Below, one piece after another: positions 26,613-36,444 of a stretch of DNA of 64,000 nucleotides. Below the pieces are notes generated by a model, which was given only the letters and a program-made list of their open reading frames with translations, was not told where the DNA came from and did not search any database. Every line of letters starts with the position of its first letter. Position 1 is the first letter of the stretch. The position numbers and the translations under genes are program-made. This stretch comes from Streptococcus constellatus (GTDB lineage Bacteria; Bacillota; Bacilli; Lactobacillales; Streptococcaceae): assembly GCF_902167705.1 (NCBI RefSeq), contig NZ_CABHMZ010000028.1, positions 31,282-95,281 on the forward strand, in the 5' to 3' direction.

Positions 26613-27764
26613 TCACGCTTCGTATCGTTTTTCACCATCTAGATAAGTCGCAATAAGCTCCAAGTCCTTGTCCAAAACGATAAAGTCCGCATCATGACCT
26701 TCTTTGATTTGACCACAAACATCATCAATATGAACGGATTTGGCTGGATTAAGCGTTGCCATCATAACTGCTTCGTGTGGGTTTGCAATGCCCCATTTGA
26801 CAACATTCTTCAATCCGTCTTTCAATTTCAAGATAGAGCCTGCGAGGTTGCCTGTCGATTTGAGACGGGCAGTTCCGTTTGCGACCACTACTGGAAATTC
26901 TCCCAGCATATAGTCTCCGTCTTCCAAGCCGCCTGCAGTCATACAATCTGTAATGAGCGCTACGTTTTCATGTCCTTTTTGTTTCATCAAAATATCACAG
27001 GCTTTCGGATCTACATGGTGTCCATCGCAAATCAATTCCGCATAAGTATGAGGCAGCTCGTACATAGCACCAACCATTCCAAGTTCTCGGTGGGTCAGTC
27101 CACGCATTCCATTATAAGCATGAACCCAGACACTAGCACCCGCGTCCACAGCTGCTTTTGCTTCTTCAAAAGTTGCATTTGAGTGCCCCAGCGCAACCGT
27201 TACACCCTCATCGGTAATGGTCCGAACAAAGTCCTCCACACCTTCTCGTTCTGGCGCCAGAGCGATTTTATTGAGCAAACCATTTGAAGCTTTTTGCCAA
27301 GCGCAAAATTCATCCATTCGAGGATCTTTCATATAAGCAGGGTTTTGAGCCCCTTTGTATTTTTCTGTGAAATACGGACCTTCAAAATAAAGCCCACGAA
27401 TCTTAGCACCTGTTGCTTCTTGATAATGAGCACCAATATTTTCTGTAACAGCTAGCAACAATTCAAAAGTTGAGGTCAAGGTTGTCGGTAAAAAACTAGT
27501 GACACCTGTTGACAGCAAGCCTTCACTCATGGTGTGAAGCGTGCCTTCGATATTATTGTCCATCACATCCACACCACCAAAGCCATGAATATGTGTATCT
27601 ACCAAGCCCGGCGCAATAGAATACCCTGTGTAATCTATCACATCCGCATCTGCTGGAATTTCTTTGAACCATTTTCCAAATTTGCCATCTACTAATTCCA
27701 GATAGCCACCTTGACGAATGCCATGGGGATAGAAAAATTGATCGGCTTGAATGTATTTAGGCAT
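26613..27764 (-). CDS. nagA: N-acetylglucosamine-6-phosphate deacetylase
   Basis: A 383-residue amidohydrolase that removes acetate from GlcNAc-6-phosphate, the first committed step of amino-sugar use and wall recycling. Motifs include the HIHG metal site (VDTHIHGFGG, residues about 56-65), GLYFEGPYF, VALGHSNAT, the CDGHHV loop and the catalytic Asp in ITDCMTAGG. The length is normal. It is monocistronic with a strong promoter. A GntR-type operator-like palindrome overlaps the -35, so NagR control is likely. Confidence 0.95.
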   Translation of the reverse strand: MPKYIQADQFFYPHGIRQGGYLELVDGKFGKWFKEIPADADVIDYTGYSIAPGLVDTHIHGFGGVDVMDNNIEGTLHTMSEGLLSTGVTSFLPTTLTSTFELLLAVTENIGAHYQEATGAKIRGLYFEGPYFTEKYKGAQNPAYMKDPRMDEFCAWQKASNGLLNKIALAPEREGVEDFVRTITDEGVTVALGHSNATFEEAKAAVDAGASVWVHAYNGMRGLTHRELGMVGAMYELPHTYAELICDGHHVDPKACDILMKQKGHENVALITDCMTAGGLEDGDYMLGEFPVVVANGTARLKSTGNLAGSILKLKDGLKNVVKWGIANPHEAVMMATLNPAKSVHIDDVCGQIKEGHDADFIVLDKDLELIATYLDGEKRYEA

Positions 27765-27867
27765 AATAAAACCTCCTTCATTCGATGAGAGTTTATGTAA
27801 GTTACCATTTTGGGCAACTGCAAGTGTTATGTTGAATTACTCTCACACTATTCATTATGTCCCTTTC

Positions 27868-27910
27868 ATTATATCGCTTTCTTCTCTTTTTGTAAATGGT
27901 ATAGACCTAT
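27868..27910 (-). promoter_or_regulatory. nagA promoter with NagR-like operator
   Basis: TTTACA (27891-27896), 17 bases, TATAAT (27868-27873) on the minus strand. Overlapping and upstream of the -35, ATGGTATAGACCTAT (27896-27910, plus strand) resembles the GGTATAGACC-type palindrome bound by the GntR/HutC regulator NagR. The regulator match is inference. Confidence 0.55.
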
Positions 27911-27965
27911 TTTGTTGAATTTTACTACAAAAAAACAAACTACATCAGCAGTTTGTTTCTCAATC

Positions 27966-29597
27966 TTAAATTTGTTCCGCTTGAACTTTCTCTGCCAAGT
28001 TCATAGCATGGTCTGCTACTCTCGTATAGTGAGAAATAATATCAATGAAGTTCACTCCCGCTTGCGTAGAGCATTCACCTCTATTCAAGCGACGAATATG
28101 CGTTTTCCGCAATCTGCGTTCCATTTTGTCAATTGCTTCGTGTTTAGCCACCAAACTATTTGCCAATTCAATATCATTATTTTCTACAGAAATCAGAGAT
28201 TCTTTAATGAAACTGAGGGTCATATTGTAAATCAATGCCAGCTCTTGCAAGGCTGCTGGAGAAAATTCTACCTTTTTCCGACGGATATAGTCTGTCAAAT
28301 TGATGAGCGCTTCACCGTGATCTCCGATTCTTTCCAAATCGCGCGAAGAGTCCAGAATATTTGTCAGTATTTCGCTTTCTTTTTGGCTAAGAGGCTCACT
28401 AGACAAATCAATCAGATAGCGCGTCAGATCTTCATCAATCTTATTGATAGCCTCTTCCGTTTTATGCCCTCTATCTGCTGACTTTTCAGTATTGTTCGCA
28501 ATATAATCATAAGCCAACTCAAAGGAGTGCATCGCATAATTTCCCAAATGAAGCAATTCTTTTTTAGCATTTCCTAAAGCTAAAGACGGAGCTTGCTTAA
28601 TCAAAATCGCATCCAAATAAAGCGGTTCATATTTCACGACTTCATCTTCTCCTGGAATCAGCTTCGTTACTAAAGTCGCCAACAAGCCAATAAATGGAAA
28701 TTGGATAATGGTATTAGCAATATTAAAAGTTCCGTGGGCAAAGGCAATGGTCATTTCTGGGCTTAAATGGAGAGTTGTTTGGAACCATTGAATCAAACTT
28801 GTAAACGGTCCTAAAACAATCAAACATAAGATAGTACCGACCACGTTGAAAGCGACATGGGCGCCTGCCACACGTTTGGCAGCAATATTGGCCCCTAAGG
28901 ACGCAATGATCGCTGTAATCGTTGTCCCGATATTGTCCCCAAAAAGAACTGGCAAAGCTCCTTTTAGTTCAATCAATCCGCTCGCATACAGATTTTGTAA
29001 AATACCAATGGTTGCCGAAGATGCTTGAATCAGTAATGTAATCCCTGTTCCTACAAATACTCCAAGGACTGGATTTCCACTTAACTTTATCATATACTCT
29101 CGAAAAGCATCCAAATCTTTCAATGGCTCCATAGCGCCACTCATCAAATTCAAAGCAAAGAAAATCCCACCAACCCCAAACAAGACGCGACCAATGTTAT
29201 TGATGGAGCGCTTTTTGGTAAAGAAGAGACAAACCGCTCCTAAAAAGAGAATGGGTAAAGCATAATCTCCCAACTTAAAACCAATGATAAAGGAGGTCAC
29301 GGTTGTTCCGATATTGGCTCCCATGACGATACCAATCGCTTGTCTGAGCGTCAAAAGTCCCGCACTCACTAATCCAACCGTAATAACTGTCACACCTGAA
29401 CTGGACTGAATCAAGGCTGTTAGACCAATCCCAACTAGAACACCTAAAAATGGATTGCTTGTATATTTGTCAATGAAATAACGAAGCCGATCACCTGCAG
29501 CTTGCTGCAAACCATCTCCCATCATCCGAATACTATATAGGAAAAGTCCTAAACCGCCTAAAAAGCTAAATATAATTTGCTGCCAATTGATGGACAT
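27966..29597 (-). CDS. Na/Pi cotransporter family protein with PhoU-like domain
   Basis: A 543-residue transporter. Two inverted Na_Pi_cotrans repeats carry the QSSS signatures: GLTALIQSSSGVTV near residue 60 and GTGITLLIQASSATIG near 180. The C-terminal 200 residues are a helical PhoU-like domain (RDLERIGDHGEALINL). It probably moves phosphate with sodium across the membrane. The frame opens at 29669, but the ATG at 29597 with GGAGGG is the true start. It is monocistronic; a promoter is not obvious. Confidence 0.92.
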   Translation of the reverse strand: MSINWQQIIFSFLGGLGLFLYSIRMMGDGLQQAAGDRLRYFIDKYTSNPFLGVLVGIGLTALIQSSSGVTVITVGLVSAGLLTLRQAIGIVMGANIGTTVTSFIIGFKLGDYALPILFLGAVCLFFTKKRSINNIGRVLFGVGGIFFALNLMSGAMEPLKDLDAFREYMIKLSGNPVLGVFVGTGITLLIQASSATIGILQNLYASGLIELKGALPVLFGDNIGTTITAIIASLGANIAAKRVAGAHVAFNVVGTILCLIVLGPFTSLIQWFQTTLHLSPEMTIAFAHGTFNIANTIIQFPFIGLLATLVTKLIPGEDEVVKYEPLYLDAILIKQAPSLALGNAKKELLHLGNYAMHSFELAYDYIANNTEKSADRGHKTEEAINKIDEDLTRYLIDLSSEPLSQKESEILTNILDSSRDLERIGDHGEALINLTDYIRRKKVEFSPAALQELALIYNMTLSFIKESLISVENNDIELANSLVAKHEAIDKMERRLRKTHIRRLNRGECSTQAGVNFIDIISHYTRVADHAMNLAEKVQAEQI

Positions 29598-29689
29598 CTT
29601 TTTCCCTCCGAAAAATATGTAGCGGATTATCTCCTTTTCTATTTTAATGGATAAGTGTAAAAGTAACAAGCCTTTTTTAGTATTTTTAT

Positions 29690-29727
29690 CAAAAAAAGAA
29701 AGAAAAATAGAATTTCCTTTCTTTTTA
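29690..29727 (-). terminator. Terminator of the rimP-rbfA operon
   Basis: AAAGAAAG and CTTTCTTT form a stem on the minus strand followed by TTTTTTTG, 30 bases after the rbfA stop. The stem is AT-rich, so strength is uncertain. Confidence 0.6.
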
Positions 29728-29755
29728 AATATATTGATCTAGTTAAAATCATGTT

Positions 29756-30106
29756 TTATTTTTGATCTAAATCGCGGAGCATTTGGTCAATTTTATTCCC
29801 ATATTCAATCGATTCATCTTTGATGAAGGTCAAATCAGGAATTTTATACATCTTCAAGTTGTGACCCAATTCACGTCTGATGGTTCCTTTGGCTTTTTCT
29901 AAACCAATTTGAGCTTTTTCTTGCTCCGAAGCAAGGTTGCTCATCAGCGTGTAGTACACTTTTGCCATTGACAAGTCGCCCAACATTTGCACATCTGTAA
30001 TGGTAATTCCTTGAACACGCGGATCACGAACTTTTTTTTGCAGAATTTCATTGACTTCGCGTTTGATTTCCATGCCTACACGATCCACACGAAAATGGTT
30101 TGCCAT
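29756..30106 (-). CDS. rbfA: Ribosome-binding factor A
   Basis: A 116-residue KH-type protein for late 30S maturation and 16S processing. It begins [18 protein letters not shown], with [27 protein letters not shown] and the C-terminal [18 protein letters not shown]. The ATG at 30106 has GGAGACATC upstream and matches relatives; the frame's earlier ATG at 30121 is less likely. It is the last gene of the rimP-nusA-ylxR-ylxQ-infB-rbfA operon, 92 bases after infB. Confidence 0.95.
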   Translation of the reverse strand: MANHFRVDRVGMEIKREVNEILQKKVRDPRVQGITITDVQMLGDLSMAKVYYTLMSNLASEQEKAQIGLEKAKGTIRRELGHNLKMYKIPDLTFIKDESIEYGNKIDQMLRDLDQK

Positions 30107-30198
30107 GATGTCTCCTTTCACTTATGTTTTATTAAAGTAAGCAGATAAGGCTATCCTCATATTTATATGCACGCACCTAGCTTACTCTCATTCACTGA

Positions 30199-33030
30199 TT
30201 ATTTTGTGATTTCTTCCATGATATAGGCTTCAATCATATCATCCACTTTGATGTCATTGTAATTCTCAACCATGAGACCACCTTCTTGCCCATTTCCAAC
30301 TTCCTTCACATCATCCTTATAATGTTTAAGACTGGCAAGAGCACCATCAAAGATAACAACGCCATCACGAATCACACGAACCTTAGAATCACGAGTTACT
30401 TTACCGCTCACCACCATAAAGCCACCAATGGTACCGACTTTAGAAACCTTAAAGGTTTCACGGATAACAGCTTCACCGATAATTTTTTCTTCGTATTCTG
30501 GATCCAACATCCCTTTCATAGCATCTTCTACTTCTTCAATCACCTTGTAAATGATACTGTGAAGACGGATTTCGACATCGTCAGCTTCAGCTTGTTGACG
30601 AGCTTGTGGGGTAGGACGAACGTTGAAACCGATGATAAAGGCATTTGAAGCTTCGGCAAGAGTCACGTCAGACTCGTTAATAGCACCAACCGCTGAGTGA
30701 ACAATCGTTACTTTAACGCCTTCTACTTCAATCTTTTGAAGAGAAGCTGTTAATGCTTCTGCTGACCCTTGTACATCTGCTTTGATGATGACATTCACAG
30801 ATTTGACTTCGCCGGCTTTAAGGGTATCAAAGAGATTTTCAAGACTAACACGGTGAGTTGCTTGACGTTGCTTCATGAGAGCACGTTTTGCACGTTCTTC
30901 ACCAGCTGCACGTGCTGCTTTTTCATCTTCATAAACTGCAAAATGATCACCAGCCATCGGTGTTTCATTCAGACCTGTGATAGATACTGGTGTAGATGGT
31001 CCAGCAACTTTCACTCGGCGGCCACGGTCATTTGTCATCGCACGTACACGTCCAAAGGTATTTCCGACAACGATTGGATCTTGTACATTCAAGGTACCTT
31101 GTTGAACAAGTAGAGTTGCAACCGCACCTTTTCCTTTATCCAAACGCGCTTCGATAACTGTACCAATTGCACGGACATTCGGATCAGCTTTTAACTCTTG
31201 AATTTCAGCTACAAGGAGAACGGTTTCGAGCAATTCCTCAATATTTTGATTGAATTTCGCTGAGATTTCAACAAATTCAGAATCGCCGCCCCAAGCAGTT
31301 GACATAACGCCATATTCAGCTAATTCACCGATAACCCGTTCAGGATTAGCACCTGGTTTATCAATCTTGTTAATCGCTACAATAATGGGTACATTTGCTG
31401 CTTTTGAGTGGTTAATGGCTTCGATCGTTTGAGGCATTACCCCGTCATCTGCTGCCACGACAAGAATCGTGATATCTGTGACAGAAGCCCCACGCGCCCG
31501 CATGCTTGTAAAAGCCGCATGTCCCGGCGTATCAAGGAAGGTAATCTTCTTGCCATTTTCTTCAATCTGATAAGCTCCGATATGTTGTGTAATACCACCT
31601 GCTTCACCTGTGGCAACACGAGAGTTACGTAGCGTATCCAATAGTGTTGTTTTACCATGGTCAACGTGTCCCATAATGGTCACAACCGGCGGACGTTCTA
31701 CCAAAGCATCTTGATTTAGATAGTCTTCGTCAACAAAGAAACGTTCAATATCTGCATTGTCCACTTCAACTTTAGCATGTGCTTCAATGCCATAATCCAC
31801 CATCAAAAGTTCAATGGTATCGCCGTCCAACGATTGATTTTGCGTTGCCATCACTCCCATCATAAAGAGTTTCTTGACAATTTCAGCTGGCTCGCGCTTA
31901 ATCCGTTTTGCAATTTCTGCAACGGTCATGCCTTCTGTATATTCAAATTCTTTTGGCAATTCATGGAACTTGCGTTCTGTAACCGGTTTTGGACTTTGAT
32001 TTGTATTCCGATTGTTCTTGCCTTTTTTATTTTTCTTGTTATGATTCCAATTACTATTCTTTTGATTTCTCACTTGATTTTGACTGCTTCGATTCTTTTG
32101 TTGTTTTCTTGGACCATCTTCTTCGCGATCAAAGTCATCGCGTTTCTTGTCTGGTCGAGCTTGTTTTTTCCGACGAGTATCAACTACGGGAGTCGAACTC
32201 GCTTCAGGAGCAACTTGAGGCTGTGGAGCTGGCTTCGTAGCTTCCACAATAGGAGCCGCTGCTTTGAATAATTCTTCTACAGGTTCTTTCCGTTTATTCT
32301 GTTCACGTTGAGCTGCTTTTGCAGCTTGAGCCTGTTTGAAACGCTCCTCACTTCCACGAGCATATTCGGCATTTTGTTCAGCTTTCAGAGCTGCTGCACG
32401 TGCTTTAAAATCAATGCGTGGTCCTTGATTCATTTGAGGGCGATTTTGATTTGTAACATTTGAACGGTTTTGACCTTGACGACGATTATCTTGGTTGCGA
32501 TGATTGCGATTGTCACGTTGCTCTCCGCGATTTCCACGGTCATTTCGGTTTTGGTTGTTTCGATCATTACGCGGATTGCGCTCTTCTCGATTTCGCTTCT
32601 CACCACTTTGTTGTTTTTGTGGCCGATTTTCTCGCTGTTTCTTTCGTCGTTCTGCCTGTTCTTTTGCTTTCGCTTCTCGCTCAGCCTTAAAATTACGACT
32701 TTTTGGCTTTGCTGGTGCAACCTTTCTTTCTACTTCCGACTTTTGCGTCGGCGCTATTGGCTTAGGCACCACTTTTTCATCCATTGTTACTTCTTTGGCT
32801 GCTGGAGCTGGCTGCTGCTCTTTAACCAAAGGTTGAGCTGGTTTTTGATTCGTTTCTTTTTTAGGAGTTGCTGCTTGAGAAAAACTGGCTGTGATACGTG
32901 CGGCCACTTCATTTTCAACGCTACTGGCATGACTTTTCACCTCAATACCAAGTTCTTTTGCACGCGCCACAACTTCCTTGCTTTCTTTTCCCAGTTCTTT
33001 CGCGATTTCGTACAATCTTACTTTAGACAA
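30199..33030 (-). CDS. infB: Translation initiation factor IF-2
   Basis: A 943-residue GTPase that delivers initiator tRNA to the 30S subunit. The N-terminal 350 residues are a repetitive, Arg/Asn/Lys/Gln-rich linker (KNRNRNDRGN-type stretches) after a small IF2_N domain (residues 1-50). The G domain starts near 445: [17 protein letters not shown] and NKIDK. Domains II to IV follow with the C-terminal fMet-binding region. The length is typical for streptococci. It is co-transcribed with ylxQ upstream, 16 bases apart. Confidence 0.97.
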   Translation of the reverse strand: MSKVRLYEIAKELGKESKEVVARAKELGIEVKSHASSVENEVAARITASFSQAATPKKETNQKPAQPLVKEQQPAPAAKEVTMDEKVVPKPIAPTQKSEVERKVAPAKPKSRNFKAEREAKAKEQAERRKKQRENRPQKQQSGEKRNREERNPRNDRNNQNRNDRGNRGEQRDNRNHRNQDNRRQGQNRSNVTNQNRPQMNQGPRIDFKARAAALKAEQNAEYARGSEERFKQAQAAKAAQREQNKRKEPVEELFKAAAPIVEATKPAPQPQVAPEASSTPVVDTRRKKQARPDKKRDDFDREEDGPRKQQKNRSSQNQVRNQKNSNWNHNKKNKKGKNNRNTNQSPKPVTERKFHELPKEFEYTEGMTVAEIAKRIKREPAEIVKKLFMMGVMATQNQSLDGDTIELLMVDYGIEAHAKVEVDNADIERFFVDEDYLNQDALVERPPVVTIMGHVDHGKTTLLDTLRNSRVATGEAGGITQHIGAYQIEENGKKITFLDTPGHAAFTSMRARGASVTDITILVVAADDGVMPQTIEAINHSKAANVPIIVAINKIDKPGANPERVIGELAEYGVMSTAWGGDSEFVEISAKFNQNIEELLETVLLVAEIQELKADPNVRAIGTVIEARLDKGKGAVATLLVQQGTLNVQDPIVVGNTFGRVRAMTNDRGRRVKVAGPSTPVSITGLNETPMAGDHFAVYEDEKAARAAGEERAKRALMKQRQATHRVSLENLFDTLKAGEVKSVNVIIKADVQGSAEALTASLQKIEVEGVKVTIVHSAVGAINESDVTLAEASNAFIIGFNVRPTPQARQQAEADDVEIRLHSIIYKVIEEVEDAMKGMLDPEYEEKIIGEAVIRETFKVSKVGTIGGFMVVSGKVTRDSKVRVIRDGVVIFDGALASLKHYKDDVKEVGNGQEGGLMVENYNDIKVDDMIEAYIMEEITK

Positions 33031-33046
33031 ATCTTGTCCTCCTCTT

Positions 33047-33346
33047 CTATTCCATAAGAGACCTCATTTTCTTTGTAAATCCAGCATCAGTGATAACAAG
33101 CACTTTTCTTGCCTTGCCCACTGCGGTGCTTAATTCCAGTGTTGAAAACACGGTTGATACTTCTACTTTGTAATAATGACTTTTATCAGTAATTTTCTTG
33201 GTCAAATTTGGAGCAGCATCATTGGCTAAAAAGACCAACTTTGCTTTCCTATCTTGTATTGCCTTAACGACCAATTCTTCACCCGATATGATGCGACCTG
33301 CTCGTTGTGCTAAGCCAAGTAAATTGGCTAATTTTTGTTTATTCAA
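33047..33346 (-). CDS. L7Ae-family ribosomal protein YlxQ
   Basis: A 99-residue L7Ae/L30e-fold protein ([25 protein letters not shown]), with the [17 protein letters not shown] motif that contacts kink-turn RNA. It corresponds to B. subtilis YlxQ, a K-turn RNA-binding protein of unclear role. It overlaps ylxR by eight bases and precedes infB, the standard order in Firmicutes. The family call is firm. Confidence 0.9.
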   Translation of the reverse strand: MNKQKLANLLGLAQRAGRIISGEELVVKAIQDRKAKLVFLANDAAPNLTKKITDKSHYYKVEVSTVFSTLELSTAVGKARKVLVITDAGFTKKMRSLME

Positions 33347-33635
33347 GACCTAACTCTCTTCTTTTGACTTTATGATCCACATAAGCAATCAGCTCATCGT
33401 AAAAAGCGTCTTCCACTTTCATATTGAAACTACGGTTAAAGACTCGTTTTTTCTTGGCTTGCAGTGCTTCTTCATTGTCTAGCTTGATATAAGCTCCACG
33501 CCCATTCGCCTTGCCTGTTGGATCAATGAAAATTTGACCTTCTTTATTTTTGACAATGCGCAGTAAATCACGCTTGTCAATGACTTCATTTGAAACTACT
33601 GATTTTCGTAAAGGGATTTTTCTTGTTTTTGCCAT
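33339..33635 (-). CDS. YlxR family RNA-binding protein (RnpM)
   Basis: A 98-residue protein of the YlxR/DUF448 family. The usual start MAKTRKIPLRKSVVSNE and the motif GRGAYIK (residues about 47-53) are present; the RxCxxC-type pair of other species is replaced by LRKSVVSN, normal for streptococci. The homolog in B. subtilis binds RNase P RNA and modulates it (RnpM). It lies 12 bases after nusA and overlaps ylxQ by eight bases. Confidence 0.9.
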   Translation of the reverse strand: MAKTRKIPLRKSVVSNEVIDKRDLLRIVKNKEGQIFIDPTGKANGRGAYIKLDNEEALQAKKKRVFNRSFNMKVEDAFYDELIAYVDHKVKRRELGLE

Positions 33636-33647
33636 TCTTTCCCTCCT

Positions 33648-34841
33648 TTAGTCTGCTGCTTCAACTTCACTTTCTACAAATTCTGTTTCCACAGGACTTT
33701 CAACTGTTGCAAATTCTTCTGCTTCTTCGGCAAATCCGCCAAGCTCGCCAGCTTCTTCCATTGCTTCAAATTCACTTGCAGATTTGATGTCAATTCTGTA
33801 ACCTGTCAAATGAGCTGCCAAGCGTACATTTTGTCCACGACGTCCAATAGCAAGAGACAATTTGTTATCTGGCACAACGACAAGAGCATGCTTGCTATCT
33901 TCACTATCAAAGATAACTTGATCCACTTCTGCCGGAGCAATCGCATTGTAGATAAATTCCGCAGGATCTGCCACCCACTCAATCACATCGATATTTTCTT
34001 CGACAGGAGTCATCCGATCAGATTTTGCATCATACTTAGCTGGATGAAACTTGCTAGTGATTTTCTTGATATTCGCACCACCACGACCAACGATTGTACC
34101 AATTGCATCTACATTTGGATTGTGACTGCGTACCGCAACCTTGGTTCGATCACCTGCTTCACGAGAAACGCTCATGATTTCAACTGTTCCGTCATAAACT
34201 TCAGGAATCTCCTGCTCCATTAAGCGTTTGATCATTTCTGGATGACTGCGGCTAACAAAGACATTTACACCGCGAGGATTATCTTCTACTTTATAAACAA
34301 AAACTTCAATGCGGTCGTGTGAAGCAAAGACTTCACCAGGAATCTGGTCCTGTTTAGACAATTGCGCTTCAATACTGCCCAGATTGACATAGATGAAACG
34401 ATTATCAAAGCGTTCGACTGTACCGCTCATAATCTCGTTTTCATGCTCTTTGTACTTATTATAAGTAATCGCACGAGTTTGCTTGCGCATTTTCTCCATA
34501 ATCGTTTGCTTAGCAGATTGAGCTGCTACCCGACCAAATTCAGTTGGTGATTCTTCAAATTTGATTTTATCACCAAGTTCATAAGCCGAGCTAATGGCAA
34601 GAGCGTCTTTTAAGCTGATTTCCAAACGGCTATCAAAAACTTCGTCCACCACTTCACGAACTGTATAAACACGAAAATCTCCTGTTTTTTCGTTAAATTC
34701 AATGGCTGCGCTATCTGCTTGACCATAACGACGACGATAAGCCGAACGAAGTGACTCAGTCACTGCTTCGATAATGTCTTCTTTTTTGATCCCTTTGTCT
34801 TCTTCCAAAATGCGGAAGGCCTCTAGCATTTCTTTACTCAT
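33648..34841 (-). CDS. nusA: Transcription termination/antitermination protein NusA
   Basis: A 397-residue RNA polymerase-associated factor. An N-terminal RNAP-binding domain (1-125) is followed by S1 (about 135-200, GTVERFDNRFIYVNLG), KH1 and KH2 (GTIVGRGGANIKKI and LAIGRRGQNVRLAA) domains. The last 40 residues are acidic (EEAEEFATVESPVETE) without E. coli-like AR repeats, normal for Firmicutes. It is the second gene of the operon, 50 bases after rimP. Confidence 0.97.
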   Translation of the reverse strand: MSKEMLEAFRILEEDKGIKKEDIIEAVTESLRSAYRRRYGQADSAAIEFNEKTGDFRVYTVREVVDEVFDSRLEISLKDALAISSAYELGDKIKFEESPTEFGRVAAQSAKQTIMEKMRKQTRAITYNKYKEHENEIMSGTVERFDNRFIYVNLGSIEAQLSKQDQIPGEVFASHDRIEVFVYKVEDNPRGVNVFVSRSHPEMIKRLMEQEIPEVYDGTVEIMSVSREAGDRTKVAVRSHNPNVDAIGTIVGRGGANIKKITSKFHPAKYDAKSDRMTPVEENIDVIEWVADPAEFIYNAIAPAEVDQVIFDSEDSKHALVVVPDNKLSLAIGRRGQNVRLAAHLTGYRIDIKSASEFEAMEEAGELGGFAEEAEEFATVESPVETEFVESEVEAAD

Positions 34842-34891
34842 GTTTTTTTAGCTTTTGCGGAAACAAAAGCAATCCTTTCTTTTTATTCTTG

Positions 34892-35380
34892 CTAAAATTT
34901 GACTGCTAATCTTGCTTTAGATACTAGTTTGTAAGGAATTTGAACAACTTTCTTACGAGTCTTATCCATATATTCCATTGTTAAACTATCTTCCTCAAAA
35001 GAAAGCAATGTTCCTTCAAAGGTTTTACTTTTATCAAGTGCTTGATACAGACTAACATGGATATATTGCCCAACTGCATCTGCTAATTGTTCTTTCGTTT
35101 TCAGCGGACGTTCCAACCCTGGGCTCGTCACCTCAAGGAAATACTGCTCAGGAAAAGGATCCGGCTTAATCGTGTCCAAAAGTGGACTGATGATGTCTGT
35201 CAAGTCTGCCGTATCATTTACGGTAATCCCTCCCGGCTTATCTACAAAAATACTGAGAACATGGTCGCTCCCCATCTTACCATACTCAATATCCACTAAT
35301 TCATACGGTTCTTGAATGACTGGCTCGACAACCTCTTTTACCAATTCTACAATCGTTGCGATAAGACTACACCTCCTCAC
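34892..35380 (-). CDS. rimP: Ribosome maturation factor RimP (start codon uncertain)
   Basis: A 30S maturation factor of about 156-162 residues. Recognised by [55 protein letters not shown] and the C-terminal [15 protein letters not shown]. The frame allows GTG at 35380, but the ribosome site AGGAGG lies inside that reading and no site precedes it. The conserved protein begins near IATIVELV; the codon spaced correctly after AGGAGG is ATC at 35362 (or CTT), so a non-standard start is possible. It heads the nusA-infB operon. Confidence 0.88.
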   Translation of the reverse strand: MRRCSLIATIVELVKEVVEPVIQEPYELVDIEYGKMGSDHVLSIFVDKPGGITVNDTADLTDIISPLLDTIKPDPFPEQYFLEVTSPGLERPLKTKEQLADAVGQYIHVSLYQALDKSKTFEGTLLSFEEDSLTMEYMDKTRKKVVQIPYKLVSKARLAVKF

Positions 35381-35383
35381 AGA

Positions 35384-35460
35384 TAAGAGGCGAAGATATT
35401 TCCTCGCCTCTCTTTCATATTCGTTACTTGTATTATAGCATAAGAAAAAATAAAATGCAA
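35384..35460 (-). promoter_or_regulatory. Promoter and leader hairpin of the rimP-nusA-infB operon
   Basis: Minus-strand promoter: TTGCAT (35455-35460), 17 bases, TATAAT (35432-35437), with TGC before the -10. The leader contains AGAGGCGA and TCGCCTCT as an 8-bp stem with a 10-base loop (about 35387-35412), directly before the AGGAGG. The 3' arm CGCCTC could instead pair with GAGGTG of the ribosome site. Confidence 0.6.
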
Positions 35461-35808
35461 GAAAATATATTCCTGTATTTTATTTGATGTCACGCTGGAC
35501 AATCGAAAGAAATCCAGTTAAATCACTTCATATTCTCGTAAGAGTTTTTCGATATCTTTGCTTTTCCCCTTTTTCATCAGATTTTTAAAGCAATCTTTTC
35601 TCCTGAAAATCAGAAAAGGGGGTGATTAGGTGCTCTTCCGAGCTTGAACAGCGAATGAAGAGCCCAATCACGGTGGCTTGCTGTGCAAGGCTGATTTCCC
35701 GCCTTCAACAATTCAGTGAATTGTTGAAGCTGTGTTATTCGTTTATTACTAAATTTGATAGAAGCTAGGACACTTTTTACTCAGCCTCTTTCAATTATCT
35801 ATTTCATC
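35461..35808. other. Intergenic region with gene remnant and long palindrome
   Basis: No intact gene. On the minus strand 35518-35625 is a 35-codon open stretch ending MKKGKSKDIEKLLREYEVI with no start region, reading like the C-terminus of a lost protein. At 35703-35729 CTTCAACAATTCA-G-TGAATTGTTGAAG is a perfect 13-bp palindrome. At 35757-35792 an imperfect hairpin is placed to end trmB. Some of the rest resembles streptococcal intergenic repeats. Confidence 0.4.
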
Positions 35809-36444
35809 TTAAAACTCTGCCTCAACCCGATAGATGACTTGACCTTTGTTGGCAAATTTTTGCTCGTACTCTGTCAGCACATTATCTTCAAAGTCGCTCG
35901 CGTGCAAATCCAACCAAACACCATTTAGTTTCATCCCGTATTGAGAAAAGCTCACTAAGCTATATTCAAAGAGACCACGATTATCTGTTTTGAAATGAAT
36001 CTCACCATGTTCTGGTAAAATTCGCTTAAAGGTATCAAGAAAAGATTTGTAGGTTAAACGCCGTTTTTCATGACGTTTCTTGGGCCAAGGATCAGAAAAA
36101 TTTAGGTACAAGCGATCAATCTCCCCATTTTCAAAGTAGTTGGTCAAATCAGAACCATCTACCCAAAGCAGTTTGATATTGGGAACATCAGCTACTAAAA
36201 CTTTATCCAAAGCGTAACTCAAAACAGATTTTTGAATATCAATCCCGATATAGTTAATTTCTGGATGAGCTTTTGCCATTCCTGAAACAAACGCACCTTT
36301 TCCACTTCCCACTTCAATATGAATAGGATGATTATTGCCAAAAATCTCGTGCCATTTGCCCTTTGCTTCAGCAGGATTTAAAATTACATATTGCGGGTTT
36401 ACTTCTAGTAATTCCGTTGCGCCTTTGCGATTTCTAACTCTCAT
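35809..36444 (-). CDS. trmB: tRNA (guanine-N(7)-)-methyltransferase TrmB
   Basis: A 211-residue SAM-dependent enzyme that forms m7G46 in tRNA. The start [20 protein letters not shown] is the streptococcal form; [17 protein letters not shown] is the SAM motif, and [20 protein letters not shown] is the family hallmark. It overlaps the stop of ccrZ (ATGA, four bases), so the two are translationally coupled, a conserved pair in streptococci. Confidence 0.96.
   Translation of the reverse strand: MRVRNRKGATELLEVNPQYVILNPAEAKGKWHEIFGNNHPIHIEVGSGKGAFVSGMAKAHPEINYIGIDIQKSVLSYALDKVLVADVPNIKLLWVDGSDLTNYFENGEIDRLYLNFSDPWPKKRHEKRRLTYKSFLDTFKRILPEHGEIHFKTDNRGLFEYSLVSFSQYGMKLNGVWLDLHASDFEDNVLTEYEQKFANKGQVIYRVEAEF

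Noticed and set aside
32430..32720. Overlapping reading frames inside the infB linker
   Set aside because: The repetitive Arg/Asn/Gln codons keep other frames open; they lack starts with ribosome sites and any recognisable domain.
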